A stretch of 12,256 nucleotides of DNA from JANOAR01 sp031411235. GTDB lineage: Bacteria > Verrucomicrobiota > Verrucomicrobiia > Verrucomicrobiales > Verrucomicrobiaceae. Positions 1 to 6,393 of the stretch are shown piece after piece. The notes beneath the pieces were generated by a model. The model was not told where the DNA came from, did not search any database, and saw nothing but the letters and a program-made list of their open reading frames with translations. Position 1 is the first letter of the stretch, and the number at the start of each line of letters is the position of its first letter. A program made the position numbers and the translations under genes. The stretch covers positions 1-12,256 of the forward strand of contig JANOAR010000089.1 of assembly GCA_031411235.1 (NCBI GenBank), given 5' to 3'.

Positions 1-1385
1 GCACCAACGGCTCCCAGCTCCTCTCGCCCGACAAACGCATCGCCGCCGTCGGCTACGCCCTGATGGCCGAGAGCGTCAGCGATGGTGCCATCACCACGGC
101 AAAAGTCGCCGCTGGAGCCATCACCACGCCCGCCCTCGCCGATGGCGCTGTCACCACCGCCAAGCTCGCCCCCGGCGTCGTGCAGACCAGCAACCTCGCC
201 AGCGGAGCCGTGGGCAATGCCCAGCTCGCCAACCCCGCCCTCACCGTCACCGCAGGCAGCGGGCTCAGCGGCGGCGGCTTGGTCGCGCTCGGCGGCAGCA
301 TCACCCTCGGCAATGCAGGCGTGCTCTCCATTACCGCAGGCGGCGGCATCACCACCGATGCCAGCAGCGGAGCCATCACCCTCGGCAGCACCGCCACCAG
401 CGCCAACACCCCCGCCGCCATCGTCGCCCGCGATGCCAGTGGCAACTTCAGCGCAGGCACCATCACCGCCGCCCTGGCCGGCAACGCCACCACCGCGACC
501 AGCGCCATCAGCTTCACCGGCGCGCTCGCTGGCGAAGTCACCGGCACCCAGGGCGGCGGTGATGGTGCCTGCGCTGAAGTTGCCACTGGCATCGCGGGCG
601 ACGATGGCGGCGGGGGTGTTGGCACTGGTGGCGGTGCTGCCGAGGGTGATGGCTCCGCTGCTGGCGTCGGTGGTGATGCCGCTGCCTGCGGTGATGGAGA
701 GCACGCCTGCATTGCCGAGGGTGATGCTGCCGCCGAGCGCGACCAAGCCGCCGCCGCTGAGCCCGCTGCCTGCGGTGATGGTGAGGGCGGGGTTGGCGAG
801 CTGGGCATTGCCCACGGCTCCGCTAGCGAGGTTGCTGGTCTGGACGACGCCGGGGGCGAGCTTGGCGGAGGTGACGGCACCATCGGCGAGCTTGGGCGTG
901 GTGATGGCGGCATCGGCGACTTTTGCCGTGGTGATCGCACCATCGCTAACGCTATCGGCCATGAGGGCGTAGCCGACGGCGGCGATGCGTTTATCGGGCG
1001 CGAGCAACTGCGAGCCGTTCGTGCCGTCGTTGAACCAGACGCGCAGATGCACGTCGGCGTGGGTGAAGACGGTGGCGGGGACGATGGTCATGTTGGGCAT
1101 CGTGGCGTCGCCGAGCAGCACGCTGTAAAGGCCCTTCATAACGGTGATGGCGACGGCGGCAGTGGGCTCGCTGCCTGCGGTGCTGCTGCCGTCGTTGCTC
1201 CAGTAGGTGGTGCCGCCGGTGGCATCGACGAGGGCGAATTTGAACTGGCCGGTGCCGTCGAAGTTGGTGCCGTTGGCTGCGACGCGGCCCTGGTAGTTGA
1301 TGAGCTGCGGCACCTGGGCGCGGAGGGCGGGGGCGGTGCAGAGGGCGAAAAGGACGAGGGCGCGGATGAGGTGGCGAGTGTTCAT
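1..1385 (-). CDS. Tail-fibre-like secreted surface protein, 3' part replaced at inverted junction
   Basis: Starts with ATG at 1385 and reads leftward. Residues 1-23 form a signal peptide (basic MNTRHLIR, hydrophobic core, ALRA cleavage site before Q24), so the product is exported. Residues 24 to about 145 form the N-terminal domain common in verrucomicrobial tail-fibre-like proteins (LINYQGRVAANGT near residue 28; DKRIAAVGYALMA before the repeats). Residues 148-197 are five 10-residue repeats of the DGAITTAKVA type, followed by Gly/Ser/Thr-rich fibre sequence (GSGLSGGG, ITLGNAGVLSITAG, ARDASGNFSAGTITAAL). Recognisable homology stops at about residue 278 (position 551). From there the frame stays open to the window edge but reads the antisense of the left copy, giving an Ala/Gly-rich tail unlike the family. 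A candidate promoter lies at 1423-1450; no clear ribosome binding site is visible. Function is unknown beyond probable cell-surface or fibre material. High confidence for 551-1385, low for the read-through. Confidence 0.72.
   Translation of the reverse strand, partial: MNTRHLIRALVLFALCTAPALRAQVPQLINYQGRVAANGTNFDGTGQFKFALVDATGGTTYWSNDGSSTAGSEPTAAVAITVMKGLYSVLLGDATMPNMTIVPATVFTHADVHLRVWFNDGTNGSQLLAPDKRIAAVGYALMADSVSDGAITTAKVADAAITTPKLADGAVTSAKLAPGVVQTSNLASGAVGNAQLANPALTITAGSGLSGGGLVALGGSITLGNAGVLSITAGSGITTDASSGAITLGSTATSANTPAAIVARDASGNFSAGTITAALGAGDFASERAGEADGAGRGGGVAGQGGGDGACAEVATGIAGDDGGGGVGAGGGAAEGDGSAAGIGGDAAACGNGEHACIAEGDAAAERDQAAAAEPAACGDGEGGVGELGIAHGSAGEVAGLHDAGGELGGGDSAIGEGGRGDGSSGDFCRGDGTIADALGHQGVADGGDAFVGREELGAVG
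3..551 (+). CDS. Tail-fibre-like surface protein, middle fragment of a second copy (both ends missing)
   Basis: This reading frame enters from before the window and is a paralog of the minus-strand gene. It lacks the N-terminal signal region (outside the window) and shows NGSQLLSPDKRIAAVGYALM, five DGAITTAKVA-type repeats, the GSGLSGGG and GVLSITAGGG fibre segments, and then ATTATSAISFTGALAGEVTG. The last recognisable family residues are GEVTGTQ, ending at 551. Family members usually continue with further copies of the NTPAAIVARDASGNFSAG unit, so the 3' end appears lost. The frame continues without a stop to 1511, but beyond 551 it is antisense to the other copy (GGGDGACAEVATG and so on) and does not look like real protein. 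Substitutions between the two copies are mostly synonymous in the inner part. It is a truncated gene if the junction is real, or an artificially cut gene if the assembly is wrong. Confidence 0.6.
81..230 (+). repeat. Five 30-bp coding repeats (10-residue units), left copy
   Basis: Five consecutive 10-residue units in frame: DGAITTAKVA, AGAITTPALA, DGAVTTAKLA, PGVVQTSNLA, SGAVGNAQLA. They share a G-A/V-[I/V]-T-T-x-x-L/V-A pattern. Such short units are typical of trimeric fibre stalks in tail-fibre-like proteins (family knowledge); the structural role here is inferred. Confidence 0.8.
795..944 (-). repeat. Five 30-bp coding repeats (10-residue units), right copy
   Basis: Mirror of the repeat block in the left copy, encoding residues 148-197 of the minus-strand protein: DGAITTAKVA, DAAITTPKLA, DGAVTSAKLA, PGVVQTSNLA, SGAVGNAQLA. 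Units 2 and 3 differ from the left copy (DAAITTPKLA against AGAITTPALA; TSAKLA against TTAKLA), so the arms have diverged by substitution rather than being exact mirror images. Confidence 0.8.
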
Positions 1386-1422
1386 AGTTCGGGGGCTGGG
1401 CGTGGGTGGCAGCGGAAGCGCG

Positions 1423-1450
1423 ATTATGAGGCTTTGCGTAGGATTGGCAA
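1423..1450 (-). promoter_or_regulatory. Candidate sigma70-type promoter for the minus-strand surface-protein gene
   Basis: On the minus strand, TTGCCA (1445-1450) and CATAAT (1423-1428) are separated by 16 bp; each matches 5 of 6 consensus bases. The -10 box ends 37 bp before the ATG at 1385, leaving a short leader. Pattern match only. Confidence 0.45.
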
Positions 1451-1516
1451 GGAAGGATGTAGATTCAACGCACAGGCCGGGCAGCAAGACGGTCATCATT
1501 CCTCATTTTGAAATGC

Positions 1517-1541
1517 GAGCCACGAACTTGGAAGTTCGCTC
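1517..1541. repeat. REP-like palindromic hairpin upstream of rnr
   Basis: The sequence contains CGAACTT-GG-AAGTTCG (1523-1538, 7-bp perfect arms). The pairing extends outward as GAG with CTC across a 3-nt bulge, giving a roughly 10-bp stem. It sits 36 bp before the rnr ATG. Short intergenic palindromes of this kind can be dispersed repeats or transcript-end structures; there is no following T-run, so an intrinsic terminator is unlikely. Only one copy is seen in this window. Confidence 0.5.
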
Positions 1542-1576
1542 TACATTATTGCTGCAGCTTGTGCCATCATGCGGGA

Positions 1577-3925
1577 ATGGAATCGTTAATTCTCATGCTG
1601 CTCGGACAGGCAGACTATACGCCCTCGAATGTCCCAGCGCTCATCTCTCAACTGGGGCTGAGGCTTAATCAGCAGCAGGAGTTGCAAGCTCACTTGAAGC
1701 GTCTCGAAGAGAGCGGCCTCATCTTGCGCACCAAGGGCAACCGCTACGTGACCTCGCGTGAGGCCGATCTCATCCCTGGGGTTATTCAAATCACGCGCGG
1801 TGGTCGTGGCTTTGTGCAACCCGATGAAACGGGCCTCGGCGAGATCGGCATCTCGGAGCGAGATACGAGCACAGCCATGCATGGAGATCGCGTGCTGGTG
1901 CGGCGCAACGTCACTCCCAAGGGGCTGCGCAAGATCGAGGCTGAGCCACTCACGGGCACGGTCGTGCGAATTCTCGAGCGCAAGCGCACGCAATTCGTCG
2001 GCACGCTGCGCCACAGCCAGAAGCTCCTCCACGTCACCCCCGATGACCCGCGCCTGCCCAGCGCCATCTATGTGCCCGAGCCACGCGATGTGGGGCGTAT
2101 GCCGAATGAGGGGGACAAGGTCGTCGTCGAAATCACGAACTGGGAGTCGCGGCAAACGGCACCCGAGGGCGAGATCATCGAAGTGCTCGGGGCGCCCGAT
2201 GAAGAGGGCGTGGACATGCTCTCGGTGCTGCGCAACTACGACCTACCACTGCATTTTCCCAAGAACGTGCTGGCCGAGGCGCACGGCATCGCCAAGTCGC
2301 GGCCCGACAACCAGCCCAGCGCCGAGGAATGCGCAGGCCGTGTGGACTGCCGCAAGCACAACGTCATCACCATAGACCCCGATGATGCGAAGGACTTCGA
2401 TGATGCCATCTGCATCACCCACCAGGGCGAAGACCGCTGGAAGCTATGGGTTCACATCGCCGATGTTTCCCACTACGTGCAGCCTGGCAGTGCGCTGGAT
2501 ATTGAAGCCAAAAAGCGCGGTAACAGCACCTACCTCGTGGATCGCGTGATCCCCATGCTGCCCGAGGCGCTGAGCAATGAGCTGTGCTCGCTGAAGCCTG
2601 ACCTGGATCGCCTGACCAAGTGCGCCGAATTCATCCTCACCGACGATGGCCAAGTCACGAGCGCCAAGTTCTACCCCGCCGTCATTCGCTCGAAGAAACG
2701 CTACACGTATAAGCAGGCCTTCGCCGCGATCCAGGTCGCGCCGCAGACCGACATTGAGCGCATGTTGCACGATGCCCACAAGATGGCGCAGCGCCTGCGC
2801 AAGCACCGCTTCGCCAATGGCTCGCTGGATCTCGACTTCCCGGAAAACAAAATCCGTCTGGATGAACGCGGCGCTGTGCTGCGCATCGAGCGCATCGAGA
2901 ACGACGTGTCGCATCAGCTCATCGAGGAATACATGCTGCTCGCCAATGAAGCCGTGGCTGGTCGCCTGATGAAGCTCGCACGGCCCAGCGTGTATCGTGT
3001 GCATGAGTCGCCGAAGGAGAAACGGCTCAATGACTTCCGCGAGGATGTGCTGAGCCATCGCGTGCCCTGTGGCAATCTCGCGCATCGGCCCGAGGTGCAG
3101 CGACTGCTCTCGCGGCTTGATTCGTTGCCCATCGGCCCGGCTTTGAAGATCGGCTTCTTGAAGTCGCTGATGCGTGCCCGCTACGCCATCGAGCCGCTCG
3201 GCCACTACGGCCTGGCGAAGACGAAATACACCCACTTCACCTCGCCCATCCGCCGCTACGCCGACCTCGTGGTGCATCGTTCGCTCTTCGATAAGGTGCC
3301 GCTGCAAACCGTCGCTGCGAAGCAGATCGCCGAGCACATCAGCACCACCGAGCGCAACTCCAGCGATGCCGAGCGCGACAGCAAAGAGGTGAAATTGTAT
3401 GCCTATCTGCGTGCGCAATTGGTTGCCAAAAAACCGCAGCCCTACGCCGCGCTCGTCACGGACATCCGCAACTTCGGCTTCTTCGTCGATGTGCCCGACC
3501 TCGGTATGAGCGGCCTCGTGCCGCTCTCGGCCATCCCCGACGACTTCTTCGTTTATGACCCCGATCGCGGTCACTTGGTGGGTCGTCAAACGCGCCGCAT
3601 CATCCAACTCGGCAACAACCTGATGGTGCAGGTTTACAAAGTCGATAGCGCGAAGAAGCAGGTCGATTTCATGCTCGTGCCGGAGGTGAAACGGAAGGGC
3701 AGTGAGCGTGAGCAACGGCCCGTTCGGCATGATGACAGGCGCGATACACGCCGTGATGAACGCCCTGCGATACCCATTGAAAGGGGGGATCCGCGACGCA
3801 AAAAATCACCAGACGCGCAAGCCGATCGGCGCAAGATGGGCGAAGGTGAAAAACAAACAAGGGGCGTCAAAAAGCCGGCTAAACCAGCGCCGAAACCCGC
3901 TGCTAAGAAGAATCGTGACAAGTAA
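1577..3925 (+). CDS. rnr: Ribonuclease R (RNase II/RNB family 3'-5' exoribonuclease)
   Basis: Processive 3'-5' exoribonuclease that degrades structured RNA and takes part in rRNA and mRNA turnover. The 782-residue product is close to E. coli RNase R (813). An N-terminal helix-turn-helix-like segment (1-60) is followed by cold-shock-type RNA-binding domains (about 60-225), the RNB catalytic domain (about 245-580), an S1 domain (about 618-701, including FGFFVDVPDLGMSGLVPLS) and a Lys/Arg-rich tail (about 702-782). The active-site motif TIDPDDAKDFDDA supplies D267, D273, D275 and D276, matching the four metal-binding aspartates of the family. The RNB signature THFTSPIRRYADLVVHR begins near residue 552. 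ATG 1577 is preferred over an in-frame TTG at 1508, because the extra 23 residues would be translated from the REP-like hairpin and do not resemble the family. It converges with the membrane-protein gene ending at 3941, with only 15 bp between. No clear terminator is visible there. Confidence 0.96.
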   Translation: MESLILMLLGQADYTPSNVPALISQLGLRLNQQQELQAHLKRLEESGLILRTKGNRYVTSREADLIPGVIQITRGGRGFVQPDETGLGEIGISERDTSTAMHGDRVLVRRNVTPKGLRKIEAEPLTGTVVRILERKRTQFVGTLRHSQKLLHVTPDDPRLPSAIYVPEPRDVGRMPNEGDKVVVEITNWESRQTAPEGEIIEVLGAPDEEGVDMLSVLRNYDLPLHFPKNVLAEAHGIAKSRPDNQPSAEECAGRVDCRKHNVITIDPDDAKDFDDAICITHQGEDRWKLWVHIADVSHYVQPGSALDIEAKKRGNSTYLVDRVIPMLPEALSNELCSLKPDLDRLTKCAEFILTDDGQVTSAKFYPAVIRSKKRYTYKQAFAAIQVAPQTDIERMLHDAHKMAQRLRKHRFANGSLDLDFPENKIRLDERGAVLRIERIENDVSHQLIEEYMLLANEAVAGRLMKLARPSVYRVHESPKEKRLNDFREDVLSHRVPCGNLAHRPEVQRLLSRLDSLPIGPALKIGFLKSLMRARYAIEPLGHYGLAKTKYTHFTSPIRRYADLVVHRSLFDKVPLQTVAAKQIAEHISTTERNSSDAERDSKEVKLYAYLRAQLVAKKPQPYAALVTDIRNFGFFVDVPDLGMSGLVPLSAIPDDFFVYDPDRGHLVGRQTRRIIQLGNNLMVQVYKVDSAKKQVDFMLVPEVKRKGSEREQRPVRHDDRRDTRRDERPAIPIERGDPRRKKSPDAQADRRKMGEGEKQTRGVKKPAKPAPKPAAKKNRDK

Positions 3926-3940
3926 AGCTCACCTGCGGCC

Positions 3941-4549
3941 CTATATCTGCGGCAGTGGCGGCATCGCATCGCCTGTGGGGACGAGCTTGGGCTGTGCTAT
4001 TTCCTCCATCGCAAACTTGGGCTGAGGGAAAATGGCGGGAGTCCGCTGCGGTGTTGTGGCTTCAGTATCCAAAGGCGATGGCAGCACTGAGGCAGTGGCT
4101 TTCACATGCTGAAAAAGCACCGCGACGGGCGAGGCGTAGGCCAGAGCGAGGAGTGCGCCATCGAGGATCAGTCCTATATTGGCCAGGGCTTGCTGCTGTG
4201 GGCTGAGCACACTCAAACCTGCGGCTAAGGTGAGCGCGATGTGTATGACCAGAACACTGAGGTAAACAAAGCGCCCCAGCCGGGAAAAGACAAACAGGCC
4301 CACGTAGCCGATGAGGCTGAGCGTGTAGAGTGCGCCGAGGATGATGAGCAATGTCTCGGCAGTGAGCTGTGTTTGAAAATGCTCGGCCAACCATTCGCGC
4401 CAGGGGAAGGCACCCTCGCCGCGATGGGTGATACTCGCCTCCCAGCTCGCAACTTGGGCGAGCGGGTAGCGCTCGAGCATCACGCCGCCGATGTTGCAGA
4501 CAAAGGAGGCGAGAATGAGCAGGCGGAAGAAGAGCTTATGCATTGTCAT
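3941..4549 (-). CDS. Uncharacterised four-helix membrane protein with Pro-rich C-terminus
   Basis: Not recognised as a named family. The 202 residues show four hydrophobic stretches: about 6-24 (could be a signal anchor), 64-88, 94-115 and 122-146. Between the first and second lies a roughly 40-residue hydrophilic loop containing WEASITHRGEGAFPWREW. The last 55 residues are hydrophilic, Pro/Thr/Ala-rich and probably disordered (PQRTPAIFPQPK, PTGDAMPPLPQI). ATG at 4549 is used; an ATG two codons later (4543) is equally plausible, and TAGGG just upstream is a weak ribosome binding site. It lies 55 bp downstream of the pseudouridine synthase on the same strand and may be co-transcribed, although nothing links the functions. 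Inner-membrane location is inferred from the helices. Confidence 0.75.
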   Translation of the reverse strand: MTMHKLFFRLLILASFVCNIGGVMLERYPLAQVASWEASITHRGEGAFPWREWLAEHFQTQLTAETLLIILGALYTLSLIGYVGLFVFSRLGRFVYLSVLVIHIALTLAAGLSVLSPQQQALANIGLILDGALLALAYASPVAVLFQHVKATASVLPSPLDTEATTPQRTPAIFPQPKFAMEEIAQPKLVPTGDAMPPLPQI

Positions 4550-4604
4550 GCCCTACTTGTAGCACGGTTTGACTTTGCATTGCACGATGAAAGTGCGGCC
4601 TAAC

Positions 4605-6008
4605 TTAGCGCCTCCAGCGCTCGGAGCCTTGACCAGGCTTGGGCCAGGTTTTGCCACTGCGGTCTGACTTGCTGGTGCGCTCGGTTTTGCCGGTGCTGCC
4701 GCCTTTGGCGCTGCCGCCGAACTTTCCAGTGCCACCCGTCTTGCGAGGGCCAGAGGTGGGCTTGGGGCTATCGCTGCCACGCGTCGTTTGACGCTCAGCA
4801 TAGGGCTTGGAGTATTGAGTCGGAGCGGGCTTTTCGTCGCGGCTGCTGCCACTGCGGAAAGGCTTGCGCGGGGTGTCGTCGCCAGCGCTGGCTCGCGGCT
4901 TGGCGTAACGATTTGTCGTGGGCTTAGCATCGCTGCTACCGCTGCCACGGTAGGGTTTGCGAGGGGCGTCGTCGCCTGCGCTGCGCCTTGGCTTGTGCTC
5001 GCCCTTCGCGGGGCCGTGGGTGCGCGGTTTGTTTTCGCCTTGTTCGCGTGGCTTATATTCGCGCTTCACGGGGCGATGCACGCGGGACTTATCCTCGCGT
5101 GGTGCGGTGCGTTTGTCTTCGTTTGGCGATGGGCGGCGAGTTGGCCGCACAGTATCGCTTTCAGCGGCGAGTTCGGCCTGATCACGCTCGGGCTTGTCTT
5201 TGACGATGCGAGGCTTGCTCTCTGCGCTTTTGCTGAAGAATCGCTGCACCTCAGCCTCGGTGAGTTCCTTCCAGCCGCCCTTGGGCAGGCCGTAGAGTTT
5301 CATTTGGCCAATGCGGATACGGATCAGCGTCTCGACCTCATGGCCCAGGGCGAAGAGCATCAAACGAATCTGGCGCTTCAGTCCCTGCTTTAAAACCATG
5401 TGCAGGCGGCGCGGAGTTACCATCCAGGCGCGCTCGGCGCGGGCGACGCCTTCTTCGGTGTAAATGCCAGTGACGAGCTTGGCCAAGTTTTCCTGCTCAA
5501 ACGGCGTGTCGATGGTGACTTCGTATTCCTTCTCCACACCCTGGCTGGGGTGCAGCAGGCGATGCGAGAGGTCGCCACGGTTGGTCATCAGCAGCAGGCC
5601 CTCGCTTTCTTTATCCAGGCGCCCTACATGATGCAGGGTCTGGTACTTCGGCGGCAGCAAATCGTAAATGGTCGCACGCTCATGCGTATCGGATCGGGTG
5701 CAGAGGTAGCCCTTGGGCTTGTGCAGGGCGATCACCACGCTCGATGCGGGCCGCACGGGCTTGGCATCGGCGACGACTTCATCGCTATCGGCGACGGTCG
5801 TGGCCAACGTCTTGACGACATGGCCATTGATGGAAACTCGGCCCTGGAGAATGATGTCCTCGCATCCACGGCGAGATCCGAGGCCACAGAGGCTGAGGTA
5901 ACGATTGAGGCGCACGGGTGTTTTGGGTGAGCCAGCAGAGTCGCGGCTCGAAGCCGTTAATCGGGCTTGGTCTTTGGCAGATTGGTAGGCAGACGGCCAT
6001 CGGCCCAC
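4605..6008 (-). CDS. RsuA/RluB-family rRNA pseudouridine synthase with long basic repeat tail
   Basis: Isomerises a specific uridine in ribosomal RNA to pseudouridine. An S4 RNA-binding domain (about 32-80: RLNRYLSLCGLGSRRGCEDI) precedes the catalytic domain (about 90-258). That domain has the family motif GRLDKESEGLLLMTNRGDL, with catalytic Asp132, and the later motif LKRQIRLM (about 210-217). RLLHPSQGVEKEYEV resembles RluB more than RsuA, but the target uridine cannot be assigned by eye. Residues 259-467 form an extra hydrophilic tail rich in Lys, Arg, Pro, Gly and Ser, including two 31-residue tandem repeats; E. coli relatives total 230-290 residues. The frame opens with GTG at 6008, overlapping the preceding small basic gene by 52 bp. 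An alternative GTG at 5915 lies right before the S4 domain and would remove the overlap; neither has an obvious ribosome binding site. Confidence 0.92.
   Translation of the reverse strand: MGRWPSAYQSAKDQARLTASSRDSAGSPKTPVRLNRYLSLCGLGSRRGCEDIILQGRVSINGHVVKTLATTVADSDEVVADAKPVRPASSVVIALHKPKGYLCTRSDTHERATIYDLLPPKYQTLHHVGRLDKESEGLLLMTNRGDLSHRLLHPSQGVEKEYEVTIDTPFEQENLAKLVTGIYTEEGVARAERAWMVTPRRLHMVLKQGLKRQIRLMLFALGHEVETLIRIRIGQMKLYGLPKGGWKELTEAEVQRFFSKSAESKPRIVKDKPERDQAELAAESDTVRPTRRPSPNEDKRTAPREDKSRVHRPVKREYKPREQGENKPRTHGPAKGEHKPRRSAGDDAPRKPYRGSGSSDAKPTTNRYAKPRASAGDDTPRKPFRSGSSRDEKPAPTQYSKPYAERQTTRGSDSPKPTSGPRKTGGTGKFGGSAKGGSTGKTERTSKSDRSGKTWPKPGQGSERWRR
4809..4994 (-). repeat. Two tandem 93-bp coding repeats in the pseudouridine synthase tail
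   Basis: Residues 339-369 and 370-400 are imperfect copies of a 31-residue unit. Both begin KPRxSAGDD[A/T]PRKP[Y/F]R, continue with a Gly/Ser run, and end with a D-x-K-P-x-x-x-x-Y segment. Flanking sequence has shorter spaced KPR motifs (KPREQGENKPRTH). The units carry net positive charge, suggesting non-specific RNA or ribosome contact (inference). Confidence 0.8.
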
Positions 6009-6109
6009 AGGCCACGGGCTTTGAGGAGCTTGACGCGCTCTCCGCGCTTCAAGACGCTGCGCTTGGAGCCGACTGAGCCGGAATTGCGGAGGCTGCGATG
6101 CTGTGACAT
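5957..6109 (-). CDS. Small basic protein, PVC-superphylum signature family
   Basis: A 50-residue basic protein beginning MSQHRSLRNSGS and ending LPKTKPD. The pattern S-x-H-x-S-L, then KRSVLKRGERVKLLK, then RGLWADG and LPKTK, matches my recollection of the small basic protein conserved across Planctomycetes, Verrucomicrobia and Chlamydiae (described as a PVC signature protein and modelled in TIGRFAMs). It has 13 Lys/Arg and few acidic residues, so a nucleic-acid or ribosome-associated role is likely, but its molecular function is not established. The ATG at 6109 follows a 284-bp non-coding gap, with a weak promoter-like pair at 6156-6183. Its 3' end overlaps the GTG start of the pseudouridine synthase, suggesting co-transcription of two rRNA-linked functions. 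Short enough to be missed by length-filtered gene calling. Confidence 0.87.
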   Translation of the reverse strand: MSQHRSLRNSGSVGSKRSVLKRGERVKLLKARGLWADGRLPTNLPKTKPD

Positions 6110-6393
6110 AACTCTATAAGTGGGTGGCTGAATTTTGGCCCTGAAAAGGGGCGCGAGAATAGAGGCACAAAGGGAGTGTGCAACTTGTTTCTGATAATCG
6201 GAGAAGGTAGGCCCGGCTCATTCAGCACGGTAGCTCTCACACGGCATGATGATGAGCTGCCCTCACTGAAGGTGACTCGCAAACGCGAATGCATAAACCA
6301 CGGGTGTTGGTGCTTCGGTACAGTCCCATGTGACTTTCCCACGCACGCTATGAGTCCTGAACTGTAGGTGCAAATCAACCTATTCCGACTCTT
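6110..6393. other. Intergenic gap, 284 bp, no gene recognised
   Basis: Lies between the response-regulator stop and the small basic protein start. It holds the weak promoter above, a small palindrome TAGGT-(8)-ACCTA at 6365-6382 just past the response-regulator stop (no T-run), and a C(TTCG)G tetraloop-like 4-bp hairpin at 6310-6321. An open minus-strand frame crosses it, but its composition and overlap with the small basic gene argue against coding. Slightly lower GC than its surroundings fits a regulatory region. Confidence 0.5.
6156..6183 (-). promoter_or_regulatory. Candidate promoter for the small basic protein gene
   Basis: On the minus strand, TTGCAC (6178-6183) and TATTCT (6156-6161) are separated by 16 bp, about 47 bp before the ATG at 6109. 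Both boxes are only partial consensus matches, so this is a weak prediction supported mainly by position. Confidence 0.3.

Larger units (their letters stand above)
1..1024. repeat. Large inverted repeat, 474-bp arms with 76-bp spacer
   Basis: Positions 1-474 pair with 551-1024 in inverted orientation (partner positions sum to 1025). Manual alignment gives 26 mismatches and no indels in 474 bp, about 94.5% identity. Mismatches are concentrated in the outer 184 bp (20), with 6 in the next 240 bp and none in the inner 50 bp. The spacer 475-550 encodes LAGNATTATSAISFTG and onward in the plus-strand copy and has no counterpart in the minus-strand copy. The left arm may extend beyond the window; on the right side the minus-strand gene continues to 1385. 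Direct observation; its origin is not resolved. Confidence 0.93.

Noticed and set aside
81..230. CRISPR-like array from the 30-bp periodic repeats
   Set aside because: The units are contiguous, degenerate and in frame with no spacers; they encode a 10-residue protein repeat.
53..972. Pro/Ser-rich 296-codon frames on both strands (53-943 minus, 82-972 plus)
   Set aside because: They are the same shifted reading of the fibre repeats on the two arms of the inverted repeat. Useful as a sign of the palindrome, not as genes.
2444..3730. Long minus-strand open frame (428 codons) inside rnr
   Set aside because: It is the antisense of a confidently identified RNase R with catalytic motifs; long antisense frames are expected at this GC content.
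3926..3960. Bidirectional terminator between rnr and the membrane-protein gene
   Set aside because: Only direct CTGCGG repeats are present; no stable hairpin with a T-run was found.
4553..4948. Minus-strand Ala-rich frame and plus-strand frames over the pseudouridine synthase tail
   Set aside because: They are shifted readings of the low-complexity basic tail and show no independent homology.
6310..6321. C(TTCG)G tetraloop-like hairpin as a structured RNA or riboswitch
   Set aside because: The stem is only 4 bp including one G-U pair and no larger conserved fold is seen around it.
6049..6378. Minus-strand frame of 109 codons across the 6110-6393 gap
   Set aside because: It overlaps the small basic protein in another frame, has no recognisable motif, and its composition (Ser/Pro/His/Cys) is unlike the neighbouring proteins.
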